64,000 nt of DNA from Thermocatellispora tengchongensis (GTDB lineage Bacteria; Actinomycetota; Actinomycetes; Streptosporangiales; Streptosporangiaceae): positions 93,602 through 157,601 of the forward strand of contig NZ_JACHGN010000009.1 in assembly GCF_014202315.1 (NCBI RefSeq), given 5' to 3'. Position numbers and translations under genes: made by a program. Positions within the stretch are counted from its first letter, which is position 1. Each line of letters starts with the position of its first letter. Positions 1 through 7,138 of the stretch are shown here, one piece after another. The notes under the pieces were generated by a model, which ran no database searches, had not been told where the DNA came from, and saw only the letters and a program-made list of their open reading frames with translations.

Positions 1-466
1 AGGGCGTGGCGTGGTCCCAGCCCTCACGCGGGGTGCCCGGCCCGTAACCGCCGCCCCGGGCGGTGACCAGCGTGGCGGGCCGGCCCCGCAGCGGCTTGGG
101 TCCGCTGACGTTCAGCCGCGGGTCGGTGCTGATCAGGTCCACCCAGGACTTGAAGTGCTGCGAGACCCCGTAGTTGTACAGCGGCACCGCGAACAGGAAC
201 GCGTCGGCGGCCACCACCTCGTCCGCGAGCGCGGACGCCAGGGCCACCGCCTCCTTCTGCCGGGCGGTCTGTTCCTCGGGCGGCACGCCCATCGCGGAGA
301 CCGCGTCACCCCATGCCTCGGCGGGCACCGGGCCGGCGGCGAGGTCGCGCCGGACGATCTCGCTGCCGGGGTGGGCCTTCCGCCACGCGTCGAGCGCCGT
401 GTCGGCGACCTGCCTGGTCACCGAGCCTTCGGTGCGAATGCTGGCGTCGAGCCTGAACAGGATCAT
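1..466 (-). CDS. azoR: FMN-dependent NADH-azoreductase (AzoR-like), 3' end outside window
   Basis: Flavodoxin-fold oxidoreductase that reduces quinones or azo compounds with NADH. Only the first ~155 residues are present; the reading frame runs off the left edge without a stop. The ATG (464-466 on the complement) follows a GGAGGG ribosome-binding site a few bases upstream. The protein begins MILFRLDASIR, the phosphate-binding start of this family, and then carries PLYNYGVSQHFKSWVDLI and a glycine-rich TARGGGYG, both typical of AzoR flavin-site loops. It is divergent from a MarR-type regulator with a shared 106-bp control region, the usual layout of electrophile-inducible quinone reductases. 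The family is clear; the substrate is not. Confidence 0.85.
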   Translation of the reverse strand, partial: MILFRLDASIRTEGSVTRQVADTALDAWRKAHPGSEIVRRDLAAGPVPAEAWGDAVSAMGVPPEEQTARQKEAVALASALADEVVAADAFLFAVPLYNYGVSQHFKSWVDLISTDPRLNVSGPKPLRGRPATLVTARGGGYGPGTPREGWDHATP

Positions 467-501
467 GCTTCCCTCCGTGGTACGGGGACGTGTTGTCCCG
501 G

Positions 502-542
502 ATATGTTTTGTAGCATAGATGTGTTGTCAAGCAGAACATAT
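502..542. promoter_or_regulatory. Inverted repeat between azoR and marR (candidate operator)
   Basis: Arms ATATGTTTTG (502-511) and CAGAACATAT (533-542) match at 9 of 10 positions around a 21-bp spacer. The repeat lies between the divergent azoreductase and MarR genes and is a natural site for the MarR dimer or dimers. Binding is inferred from position and symmetry only. Confidence 0.5.
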
Positions 543-560
543 GGAGGGCCGCTGATCTGG

Positions 561-566
561 TATCGT
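561..566 (+). promoter_or_regulatory. -10 element TATCGT for a leaderless marR transcript
   Basis: TATCGT ends exactly six bases before the ATG at 573. Transcription would therefore start at or next to the start codon. No Shine-Dalgarno sequence precedes this ATG, which agrees with a leaderless message. No good -35 hexamer is visible at the standard spacing. Confidence 0.45.
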
Positions 567-572
567 GACAGC

Positions 573-1115
573 ATGGGGAGTAGTGGCGGTGTTTCCAGCG
601 CCCCCGTGGCCGGCCGGGGGGAAGCCGGGCTCGACGGCGACCTGGGCTGGGCGCTCGGTGTGCTGTACCGCGCGTTCGTCAAGGCGGCGGAGGCGGCGGT
701 GGACGACCTGCCCGGCGGCCCCCGCGGCTACCTGGTGATCGACGCCGCGGTGCGCGAGCTCTCCCCCAACCAGGGCGCGCTCGCCCAGCGCATCGGCATC
801 GACCGCACCGTGCTGACCTACCTGCTCGACGACCTCGAACGAGAGGGGTACGTCGAGCGCCGTCCCGACCCCGCCGACCGGCGCAGCCGCCGCATCGTCG
901 CCACCGACAAGGGCCGCACGCTGTGGGAGCGCCGTCAGGAGGTCTTCCGCCACGTGGAGCGGCACGTCCTCGGCGGGCTCGACGAGAGCGAGATGAACGA
1001 CTTCCGCGCCACGCTGCTGCGCGCCGCCGCGCATATCAACGAGTTCGACCCGGTCCACAACGCCTGCCAGGTCGTCAACGAGCTGCGCGCCCGCGAGGAG
1101 CCGCCCGTGTACTGA
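573..1115 (+). CDS. MarR-family transcriptional regulator
   Basis: A 180-residue winged-helix regulator, expected to be a dimer that represses the divergent azoreductase. An amino-terminal dimerisation helix (about residues 20-45) is followed by the DNA-binding segment QGALAQRIGIDRTVLTYLL (about 68-88) and the wing REGYVERRPDPADRRSRR (about 92-110), the classic MarR wing with its DPADRR motif. The open frame extends upstream to 174, but that part overlaps azoR antisense. The ATG at 573 gives the normal family length and sits six bases after a -10 hexamer. A hairpin lies just beyond the stop. The ligand is unknown; a quinone or electrophile is likely given the neighbour. Confidence 0.88.
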   Translation: MGSSGGVSSAPVAGRGEAGLDGDLGWALGVLYRAFVKAAEAAVDDLPGGPRGYLVIDAAVRELSPNQGALAQRIGIDRTVLTYLLDDLEREGYVERRPDPADRRSRRIVATDKGRTLWERRQEVFRHVERHVLGGLDESEMNDFRATLLRAAAHINEFDPVHNACQVVNELRAREEPPVY

Positions 1116-1125
1116 CGGCATGCGA

Positions 1126-1154
1126 AACGGCCCGGCACTCGGTGCCGGGCCGTT
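1126..1154. terminator. Bidirectional hairpin terminator
   Basis: A perfect 13-bp stem (AACGGCCCGGCAC, 1126-1138; complement 1142-1154) with a 3-base TCG loop lies between the convergent marR and ogt genes. There is no long T tract, as is usual for high-GC actinobacterial terminators. Confidence 0.8.
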
Positions 1155-1196
1155 CGGACGCCTCCGAAAGCGGGCCCTCGGGCCTCTCGGAATCCG

Positions 1197-1691
1197 TCAG
1201 GACTCGTGGGCCAGCAGCCACTCCTTGACCGGCGTGCCGTAGTAGTACGCGCCCACGCGCCCCGAGGCGGGCAGCACCCGGTGGCACGGGACGAACGGGG
1301 CGACCAGGTTCTGCGAGCAGGCCGTGCCCGCGGCACGGGCGGCCCCGCGCGGCAGGCCGGCGCGCTCGGCCAGCTCGGCGTACGTGACCGTGGTGCCGGC
1401 GGGCACCGCGCGCAGCGCCGTGAGCAGCCGCTGCCGGATCGGCGAGCCGGGCTGCCGCACCGGGATCGCGTCCAGCGCGGTCAGGTCGCCGTCGAGGTAC
1501 GCCCGTACGGCGCGGGCCGGCGCGCCCAGGTCGTCCACCACGGCCAGCCCCTCCGCCCGCAACTCGGGCGAGAGCCGGGCGAACAGCTCCTTGGGTTCGG
1601 CGGTGAAGCCCGCCGCCACCACCACGCCGTCGCGGACCAGGACCGACAGCTCGCCGGCCGGGGTGGGGAATGTCTGCGCGTCGATCATCAT
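1197..1691 (-). CDS. ogt: Methylated-DNA--protein-cysteine methyltransferase
   Basis: Suicide repair enzyme that takes the alkyl group from O6-alkylguanine (or O4-alkylthymine) onto its own cysteine. The protein is 164 residues. The active-site motif VPCHRV places the acceptor at Cys136, followed by the conserved GRVGAYYYG and KEWLLAHE carboxyl end. The first ATG of a double ATG (1691, or 1688 one codon later) overlaps the stop of the upstream ada-alkA gene as ATGA, so the two are translationally coupled. It supplies the methyltransferase activity that the adjacent Ada-type protein lacks. Confidence 0.93.
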   Translation of the reverse strand: MMIDAQTFPTPAGELSVLVRDGVVVAAGFTAEPKELFARLSPELRAEGLAVVDDLGAPARAVRAYLDGDLTALDAIPVRQPGSPIRQRLLTALRAVPAGTTVTYAELAERAGLPRGAARAAGTACSQNLVAPFVPCHRVLPASGRVGAYYYGTPVKEWLLAHES

Positions 1692-3112
1692 GACCTCCAG
1701 AGGTGGATCGCGGCGTAGGCGCGCCAGGGGCGCCAGCGCTCGATGTGGTCCGCGGGGATGCCCAGCCGCGCCATCGCGGCGGCCAGGCCGGGATCGCCGT
1801 CGGGCCAGGCGTCCGGGTCGCGCAGGGCCCGCATCGCGATACGGCTCGCGGCCTGCGGGGTGACGCCGGGCACCCGCAGCAGCCGATCGACCGCCTGCGC
1901 GGGCTCCTGCGCCCCGTCCAGGTCGATCTCCCCGTCGAGCACCCTGCCCGTGAGCGCCCGCACGGTCCGCGCGTACGGCTCGGGCACCCCGCGCCCGGCG
2001 AGGTCCAGCGCCGCCAGCTCCCGCGCGTCGGGGAAGACGGCGGAGCCCGCCGCGCCGCCGGGGTCGGGGACGAGCAGGCCGGGCAGGAGACGGGCCGGCA
2101 GCAGGATGCGGATCGCCTGCTCCAGGCCGTCCCAGGCACCCGGGAGGCGCAGGCCAGGCGCCTTGGCGATCAGGGGGGCCAGCGCGGTGCCGCCCAGCGC
2201 GTCGGCGATGGCGCCGGGCTCGGCGTCCAGGTCGAGCAGGCGGCGGGCGCGGGCGACGATCCTGGCCAGGTGGCGGGTGTCGGCCACCCGGGCGACCAGG
2301 GCGATGTGGTCGCGCCGCGGGGCCAGCGCGATCGAGCCGCCGCGGACGAACCGGGTGTAGCCGGCGCCGTCCACGCGCTCCAGCCCCGGGATCGCGTGCT
2401 CGGCCAGGAAGGACAGCAGCGCCTCCGCCTCCAGCGGCGGGCGGTAGTGCAGGCGCAGCGTCAGGGCGGCCGGGCCGGCGTCGGGCGTCCCGGCCGGGCC
2501 GGCGTCGGGCGTCGCGGCGGGGCGGCGGATCGCGGCGGTGGCGCGCAGCTCGGTGGGGGAGAAGCCGTAGCGCTCCTTCATGGTGGCGTTGAACTGGCGC
2601 ACGCTGCCGAAGCCCGCCGCGAAGGCGACGTCGGTGACCGGCAGTGCGGTCTCGGTGAGAAGCTGCTTGGCCAGCAGCAGCCGCTTGGTGCGGGCCACCG
2701 CGAGCGGGCCGACGCCCAGCTCGGCGGTGAACAGGCGGTGCAGGTGGCGTTCGGTGATGTGCAGGCGCAGGGCCAGCGCGGCCACCCCGCCGTCGTCCAC
2801 CACCCCCTCGTCGATGAGCCGGAGCGCCCGGCCCACCAGGTCGCCCCGGTAGTCCCAGCCCGGGTCGCCGGGGCTGATCTCCGGGCGGCAGCGCTTGCAC
2901 GGGCGGAAACCCGCGGCCTCGGCCATCGCGGCGTGCGGGTAGAAGCGCACGTTGCGCGCGTCGGGGGTGCGGGCCGGGCAGATCGGGCGGCAGTAGATCT
3001 TCGTGGTGGTGACCGCCGTGTAGAAGCGGCCGTCGAAGCGAGGGTCCCGCGCCGAGACGGCGCGGTAGCAGGCGTCGAAGTCGAGCCCTGCCGTCGTGGT
3101 CTCCGTGCTCAT
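1688..3112 (-). CDS. alkA: Ada zinc domain / AraC HTH / AlkA DNA glycosylase fusion
   Basis: A 474-residue regulator-repair fusion. Residues 10-80 form the Ada-type zinc domain with the four cysteines C41, C45, C72 and C75; in E. coli Ada the equivalent of C41 accepts methyl groups from phosphotriesters. About 90-185 is an AraC-type double helix-turn-helix ending in the KERYGFSPTELR signature. After a linker with a duplicated TPDAGPAG unit, residues ~210-474 form an AlkA-like 3-methyladenine glycosylase with a helix-hairpin-helix (LRVPGVTPQAASRIAMRAL) and the nearby aspartates DPDAWPDGD. It probably senses methylation damage, activates itself and ogt, and excises alkylated purines. It is the promoter-proximal gene of the pair. 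Confidence 0.93.
   Translation of the reverse strand: MSTETTTAGLDFDACYRAVSARDPRFDGRFYTAVTTTKIYCRPICPARTPDARNVRFYPHAAMAEAAGFRPCKRCRPEISPGDPGWDYRGDLVGRALRLIDEGVVDDGGVAALALRLHITERHLHRLFTAELGVGPLAVARTKRLLLAKQLLTETALPVTDVAFAAGFGSVRQFNATMKERYGFSPTELRATAAIRRPAATPDAGPAGTPDAGPAALTLRLHYRPPLEAEALLSFLAEHAIPGLERVDGAGYTRFVRGGSIALAPRRDHIALVARVADTRHLARIVARARRLLDLDAEPGAIADALGGTALAPLIAKAPGLRLPGAWDGLEQAIRILLPARLLPGLLVPDPGGAAGSAVFPDARELAALDLAGRGVPEPYARTVRALTGRVLDGEIDLDGAQEPAQAVDRLLRVPGVTPQAASRIAMRALRDPDAWPDGDPGLAAAMARLGIPADHIERWRPWRAYAAIHLWRS
2467..2514. repeat. Two 24-bp direct repeats in the alkA linker
   Basis: Two consecutive 24-bp units (2467-2490 and 2491-2514) differ at few positions and encode a duplicated eight-residue linker (TPDAGPAG) between the HTH and glycosylase parts. 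The reading frame is kept. Confidence 0.8.
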
Positions 3113-3174
3113 GCCAACGAGGCTATGCGCACCTCAATACGGACGACTGGCGGGAATCGGACCTCAGGGCGGGG

Positions 3175-4116
3175 TCACTTGGACGACACGCCGACGCCCA
3201 GGTCGAACTCCCGGTACACCCGGGCCCAGAAGCCGTCGCGCAGCCACACCCGGGCCTCCGGGTAGGGGCGCAGGGAGTGGCCCAGCTCCTTCTCGGCCTC
3301 GATGAGCAGCTCGGTGTCGATGACCGTGGGCAGGATCGGGCCGGGCAGCAGGTCGCGGATGTTGTCGCGGCCCCGGGTGAGGATCCACTTCTGCGCGACG
3401 TGCTCGCCGACCTCCTCGACGTGCGGGCGGCTCGGGCCGAGCTTGGCCACCTGGCCGGTCTTGACCGGCGGCTTGGCGCCCATCGCCGTGCGGCCCGCGA
3501 ACACCTGGGCCGGCGAGGGGGTGGCGGGGGCCGCCGGCACCGCCTGCGGGGTGCGGCTGAAGTACGGGCGCAGGAAGTCGGCGCTGATCACCTCGACCGT
3601 GTCGGCCTCCCAGACCAGCCGCTCGGCCTGGTTGGTGCCGTAGGGCGGCTCGACGCCCCACAGGTGCACCCGCACGCCGTACGCCTGGGCGGCCTCCACC
3701 GCCGGCACCATGTCCTCATCACCCGCCAGCAGGACCGTGTCGCTCACCGCGTGGTGCCTGGCCAGCGCCTCCAGGTCACTCCTTATCTGGGCGTCGACGC
3801 CCTTCTGCTGGCCGCGCGCGTTGAGGTTGCCAAGCCGCACCTTGACCCAGGGGAGCTGGGCGATCACTCTCTGGTCAACGGTGGGCACCCTGTCGCGCGC
3901 GGCGTCGTACCAGTAGATCCGCAGCAACTCGCCCGGGATGCGTTCCTCGGCGTGTTTCTGCAGCGCCTGGATCAACTCGTCGGCCGCGACACGGTACTCC
4001 TTGCGCTCCTTGGCCCCCAGGATCACTTCGCCCGCCGCCGCGTACAGGTAGCCGACGTCTACCAGGACGGTGTACTTGGCCGCCACAGGGTGTGGCTTGA
4101 GGTCCGGGGTGGCCAT
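3175..4116 (-). CDS. NYN-domain (LabA/DUF88) protein, putative ribonuclease
   Basis: A 313-residue protein with an amino-terminal NYN/PIN-fold domain (about 12-195). Visible acidic positions include the first strand (YTVLVDVGYLYAAAG), KGVDAQIRSDL in the middle and LLAGDEDMVPAVEAAQAYG near the third strand, which together resemble the metal site of PIN-like nucleases. The carboxyl ~110 residues (from about 240, KWILTRGRDNIRDLLPGP onward) contain a second alpha-helical part like the OST-HTH/LOTUS tails found on some NYN proteins, but this is a weak guess. It has its own promoter candidate and a GGAGG ribosome-binding site. The RNA target is unknown. Confidence 0.8.
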   Translation of the reverse strand: MATPDLKPHPVAAKYTVLVDVGYLYAAAGEVILGAKERKEYRVAADELIQALQKHAEERIPGELLRIYWYDAARDRVPTVDQRVIAQLPWVKVRLGNLNARGQQKGVDAQIRSDLEALARHHAVSDTVLLAGDEDMVPAVEAAQAYGVRVHLWGVEPPYGTNQAERLVWEADTVEVISADFLRPYFSRTPQAVPAAPATPSPAQVFAGRTAMGAKPPVKTGQVAKLGPSRPHVEEVGEHVAQKWILTRGRDNIRDLLPGPILPTVIDTELLIEAEKELGHSLRPYPEARVWLRDGFWARVYREFDLGVGVSSK

Positions 4117-4153
4117 GTCGTCCTCCAGGCCTCGGTAACTAGGTGATCGGCTG

Positions 4154-4184
4154 ACTATATTCGCCCATTTCTAGATAGTCCCAA
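4154..4184 (-). promoter_or_regulatory. Candidate promoter of the NYN gene
   Basis: On the complement, TTGGGA (4179-4184) is followed after 16 bases by GAATAT (4157-4162), with an alternative TATAGT at 4154-4159. This AT-richer patch lies 40-70 bases before the NYN ATG. Confidence 0.4.
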
Positions 4185-4187
4185 CAC

Positions 4188-4208
4188 TTGGGGAACTTGA
4201 CACCCCAA
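4188..4208. terminator. Short inverted repeat downstream of accE
   Basis: TTGGGG (4188-4193) and CCCCAA (4203-4208) form a 6-bp stem with a 9-base loop about 20 bases past the accE stop. It could end the accD-accE message or serve as an operator for the NYN gene. Confidence 0.35.
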
Positions 4209-4226
4209 TCCCGGGACGCATCTGGT

Positions 4227-4448
4227 CTAAATCGGGAGAGCGGAGTTCCGCCAGGCGCCGGGCCCGTGCGCCAAGGGCTTACGCATCCTACGCGCAGGAT
4301 CGCGCCACGGGCTCGGCGTTTCGGCAGGTGTGTTGCGGCCGGCCGGGGCGGGGCCCCGTGCGGCGAGGGCGATCACGAGGGCCGCGATCTCCTCCGGCGT
4401 GGCGTCACCGCGGACGATCCGCAACCGCGGTGGCTCTTTATCCGTCAT
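4227..4448 (-). CDS. accE: Acyl-CoA carboxylase epsilon subunit
   Basis: A 73-residue protein matching the small epsilon subunit of actinobacterial acyl-CoA carboxylases, which binds and stimulates the alpha/beta core. Diagnostic features are the opening PPRLRIVRGDATPEEIAALV, a short proline-rich middle, and a terminal tryptophan-containing segment (SPWRDPARRMR ... GAWRNSALPI). A GTG two codons upstream (4454) is also in frame, but AAGGAG is well spaced for the ATG at 4448 and too close for the GTG. It starts 15 bases after the accD stop, so the two form an operon. Confidence 0.9.
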   Translation of the reverse strand: MTDKEPPRLRIVRGDATPEEIAALVIALAARGPAPAGRNTPAETPSPWRDPARRMRKPLAHGPGAWRNSALPI

Positions 4449-4463
4449 CCGCACCTTCTCCTT

Positions 4464-6083
4464 TTATAGCGGGATGTTGCCGTGCTTCTTGGGCGGCAGT
4501 GTGCGTCGCTTGTTGCGCAGCGCGCGCAGCGCCTTGACGATGTGCAGCCTGGTCGCCGAGGGGTGGATGACCGCGTCCACGTAGCCGCGCTCGGCCGCGA
4601 GGTACGGGTTGGCCAGCGTGTCCTCGTACTCGGTGATGAGCCGGGCCCGCTCGGCGTCGGGATCGGAGGCGGCGGCCAGCTCGCGCCGGTACAGGATGTT
4701 GACCGCGCCCTGGGCGCCCATGACCGCGATCTGCGCCGTCGGCCAGGCCAGGTTGATGTCCGCGCCGAGGTGCTTGGACCCCATGACGTCGTACGCCCCG
4801 CCGTACGCCTTGCGGGTGATCACCGTGACCAGCGGCACGGTGGCCTCGGCGTAGGCGTACAGCAGCTTGGCGCCGCGCCGGATGATGCCGTTCCACTCCT
4901 GGTCGGTGCCGGGCAGGAAGCCGGGGACGTCCACGAACGTCAGCACCGGGATGTTGAAGGCGTCGCAGGTGCGGACGAACCGGGCGGCCTTCTCCGAGGC
5001 GGCGATGTCCAGCGTGCCCGCCAGGCTCATCGGCTGGTTGGCGACCACGCCGACCGAGCGGCCCTCGACCCGGCCGAAGCCGACCACGATGTTCGGCGCG
5101 AACCCGGCGTGCACCTCCAGGAACTCGGCGTCGTCGAGGACGTGCTCGATCACCTGGCGCATGTCGTAGGGCTGGTTGGGGGAGTCGGGGATCAGGGTGT
5201 CCAGCTCGCGGTCCTCGTCGGTGATCTCCATCACCGGGTCGGCGTCGAAGACCGGCGCCTCGTCCATGTTGTTGCTGGGCAGGTACGACAGCAGCGCCTT
5301 GGCGAAGTCGAGGCAGTCCTGCTCGTCCACGGCCTCGTAGTGGGCCACGCCGGACTTGGAGTTGTGGGTGTGCGCGCCGCCCAGCTCCTCGAAGGTCACC
5401 TCCTCGCCCGTGACCGTCTTGATCACGTCGGGGCCGGTGATGAACATGTGCGACTTCTCCTGCACCATGAGCACGAAGTCGGTCAGCGCGGGGCTGTAGA
5501 CCGCGCCGCCCGCGCACGGGCCCATGATCAGCGAGATCTGCGGCACGACGCCGGAGGCGTGCACGTTGCGCTTGAAGATCTCGGCGTACAGGCCCAGGCT
5601 GACCACGCCCTCCTGGATGCGCGCGCCGCCGGAGTCGTTGATGCCGATCATCGGGCAGCCGGTCTTCAGCGCGTGGTCCATGACCTTGACGATCTTCTCG
5701 CCGAACACCTCGCCGAGCGAGCCGCCGAAGACCGTGAAGTCCTGCGCGAACACCGCGACCGGGCGGCCGTCCACGGTGCCGTAGCCGGTGACGACGCCGT
5801 CGCCGTAGGGTCGCTCGCGGTCCAGGCCGAAGCTGGTGGAGCGGTGCCGGGCGAACTCGTCGAACTCCACGAAGCTGCCCTCGTCGAGGAACGCCTCCAG
5901 CCGTTCGCGGGCGGTCATCTTGCCCTTGGCGTGCTGCTTCTCCACCGCCCGCGCGGACCCGGCGTGCGCCGCCTCGTAGACGCGCCGCTCCAGGTCGGCG
6001 ATCTTGCCGGCCGTGGTGTGAATGTCGATGCCGTCAGGAGTGCCGGGAGTGCCGGCCGAACCGGGGACGGGCTCTGCGCTCAT
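4464..6083 (-). CDS. accD: Acyl-CoA (propionyl/acetyl-CoA) carboxylase carboxyltransferase beta subunit
   Basis: Biotin-dependent carboxyltransferase of 539 residues, the normal length, which moves CO2 from carboxybiotin to acetyl- or propionyl-CoA to make malonyl- or methylmalonyl-CoA. Crotonase-like oxyanion-hole segments are visible: [12 protein letters not shown], the acyl-CoA site [13 protein letters not shown], and [19 protein letters not shown] in the N-half; [15 protein letters not shown] and [17 protein letters not shown] in the C-half. The alpha subunit with biotin carboxylase and BCCP domains is not in the window, but biotin ligase is encoded at 12.6 kb. The AccE partner is next in the operon. 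Confidence 0.95.
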   Translation of the reverse strand: MSAEPVPGSAGTPGTPDGIDIHTTAGKIADLERRVYEAAHAGSARAVEKQHAKGKMTARERLEAFLDEGSFVEFDEFARHRSTSFGLDRERPYGDGVVTGYGTVDGRPVAVFAQDFTVFGGSLGEVFGEKIVKVMDHALKTGCPMIGINDSGGARIQEGVVSLGLYAEIFKRNVHASGVVPQISLIMGPCAGGAVYSPALTDFVLMVQEKSHMFITGPDVIKTVTGEEVTFEELGGAHTHNSKSGVAHYEAVDEQDCLDFAKALLSYLPSNNMDEAPVFDADPVMEITDEDRELDTLIPDSPNQPYDMRQVIEHVLDDAEFLEVHAGFAPNIVVGFGRVEGRSVGVVANQPMSLAGTLDIAASEKAARFVRTCDAFNIPVLTFVDVPGFLPGTDQEWNGIIRRGAKLLYAYAEATVPLVTVITRKAYGGAYDVMGSKHLGADINLAWPTAQIAVMGAQGAVNILYRRELAAASDPDAERARLITEYEDTLANPYLAAERGYVDAVIHPSATRLHIVKALRALRNKRRTLPPKKHGNIPL

Positions 6084-6185
6084 GGCACGACGATAACCGC
6101 CTCCTTATCACCGGCACCGCAGGGGGCCGCGGTTCGTTGTAGGAATGGGAGCCGGGGTTACGGCAAATCCGGCGGAGAGGGGCAC

Positions 6186-6956
6186 ATGGCCGATTCGGTG
6201 CGCACACAGGGACTTTTCAAGCGCTTCGGGCAGCAGGTGGCGGTCGGCGGGGTCGATCTCGTGGTTCCCAAGGGCAGCTTCGCCGGGCTCGTCGGGCCCA
6301 ACGGCGCGGGCAAGACCACGACGCTGAGCATGATCACCGGCCTGCTCCGGCCCGACGGCGGGCTCATCGAGGTCGAAGGGGTCAACGTCTGGCGCGATCC
6401 GGTGCTGGTCAAGTCGCGCATCGGCGTGCTGCCCGAAGGGCTGCGGCTGTTCGAACGGCTGTCGGGGCGCGAGCTGCTGGCCTACAACGGGCAGCTCCGC
6501 GGCATCCCGCGCGACGAGGTCGCCCGCCGCGCCGAGGAGCTGCTGACGGTCATGGACCTCCTCGACTCCGCCGACAAGCTCGTGGTCGACTACTCCACCG
6601 GCATGCGCAAGAAGATCGGCCTGGCCGCGGCGCTGCTGCACAACCCGGCCGTGCTGTTCCTCGACGAGCCGTTCGAGGGCGTCGATCCGGTCAGCGCCAA
6701 CACGCTGGTCGAGGTGCTGCGCCGCTACACGGCCTCCGGCTCCACCGTGATCTTCTCCAGCCACGTGATGGACCTGGTCGAGCGGCTGTGCGACTGGGTC
6801 TCGGTGATGAGCCGGGGCCAGATCGTGGCGCAGGGCCCGCTCGCCGAGGTACGCGGCGAGCGCAGCCTGAACCAGGCGTTCCTGGACCTCGTCGGGGCCG
6901 GGCGCGACTCGGGCGAAGGGGAGGGGCTGGCGTGGCTCGGCTCGACCTCCGCCTAG
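6186..6956 (+). CDS. ABC transporter ATP-binding protein
   Basis: A 256-residue ATPase of an ABC-2 type exporter, paired with the permease that follows. Walker A is GPNGAGKTT (residues 37-45), the signature helix is the variant YSTGMRKKI, Walker B is AVLFLDEPFEGVD and the switch histidine is in IFSSHVMD. GGAGAGGGG precedes the ATG. The last codons (…AWLGSTSA, stop TAG at 6954-6956) lie in the first copy of a tandem repeat that separates this gene from the permease. Both genes probably overlapped originally. The substrate is unknown. Confidence 0.9.
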   Translation: MADSVRTQGLFKRFGQQVAVGGVDLVVPKGSFAGLVGPNGAGKTTTLSMITGLLRPDGGLIEVEGVNVWRDPVLVKSRIGVLPEGLRLFERLSGRELLAYNGQLRGIPRDEVARRAEELLTVMDLLDSADKLVVDYSTGMRKKIGLAAALLHNPAVLFLDEPFEGVDPVSANTLVEVLRRYTASGSTVIFSSHVMDLVERLCDWVSVMSRGQIVAQGPLAEVRGERSLNQAFLDLVGAGRDSGEGEGLAWLGSTSA

Positions 6957-7138
6957 TGGGGCCGGCAGCGGGCGGAACGGCGCGGACAGGAGGGCTCGAC
7001 CTCCGCGTGGTGCGGCGGGCGGCGGGCGGAACGGAGCGGACAGGAGGGGGCGGCATGGCCGGGCTCGACCTCCGCGTGGTGCGGCGGGCGGCGGGCGGAA
7101 AGGAGGGGACGGCATGGCCGGGCTCGACCTCGGCGTGA
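6932..7138 (+). repeat. Four-copy tandem duplication of the ATPase-stop/permease-start junction
   Basis: GGCTCGACC recurs at 6939, 6993, 7062 and 7121 (periods 54, 69 and 59 bp) inside longer imperfect units. Read in the permease frame, the copies give VARLDLRLVGPAAGG, GLDLRVVRRAAGG, MAGLDLRVVRRAAGG and the true start MAGLDLGVTRQAGQA. Read in another frame, copies 1 and 4 both end in GSTSA followed by a stop, the carboxyl end of the ATPase. Copies 3 and 4 each have their own GGAGG-like site and ATG. Confidence 0.85.
7055..7138 (+). pseudogene. 27-codon ORF, duplicated start of the ABC permease gene
   Basis: The ATG at 7055 has a good ribosome-binding site (GGAGGGGG) and begins with the same MAGLDLR codons as the permease. 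It then shifts frame relative to it and ends at TGA 7136-7138, past the real permease start at 7114. It is best read as a relic of start-region duplication. Ribosomes ending here could still re-initiate at 7114, so an effect on permease expression is possible. Confidence 0.5.

Noticed and set aside
4482-6185. Very long plus-strand frame running opposite accD into the ABC ATPase
   Set aside because: The part opposite accD is the GC-driven antisense frame; only 6186-6956 is the real ATPase.
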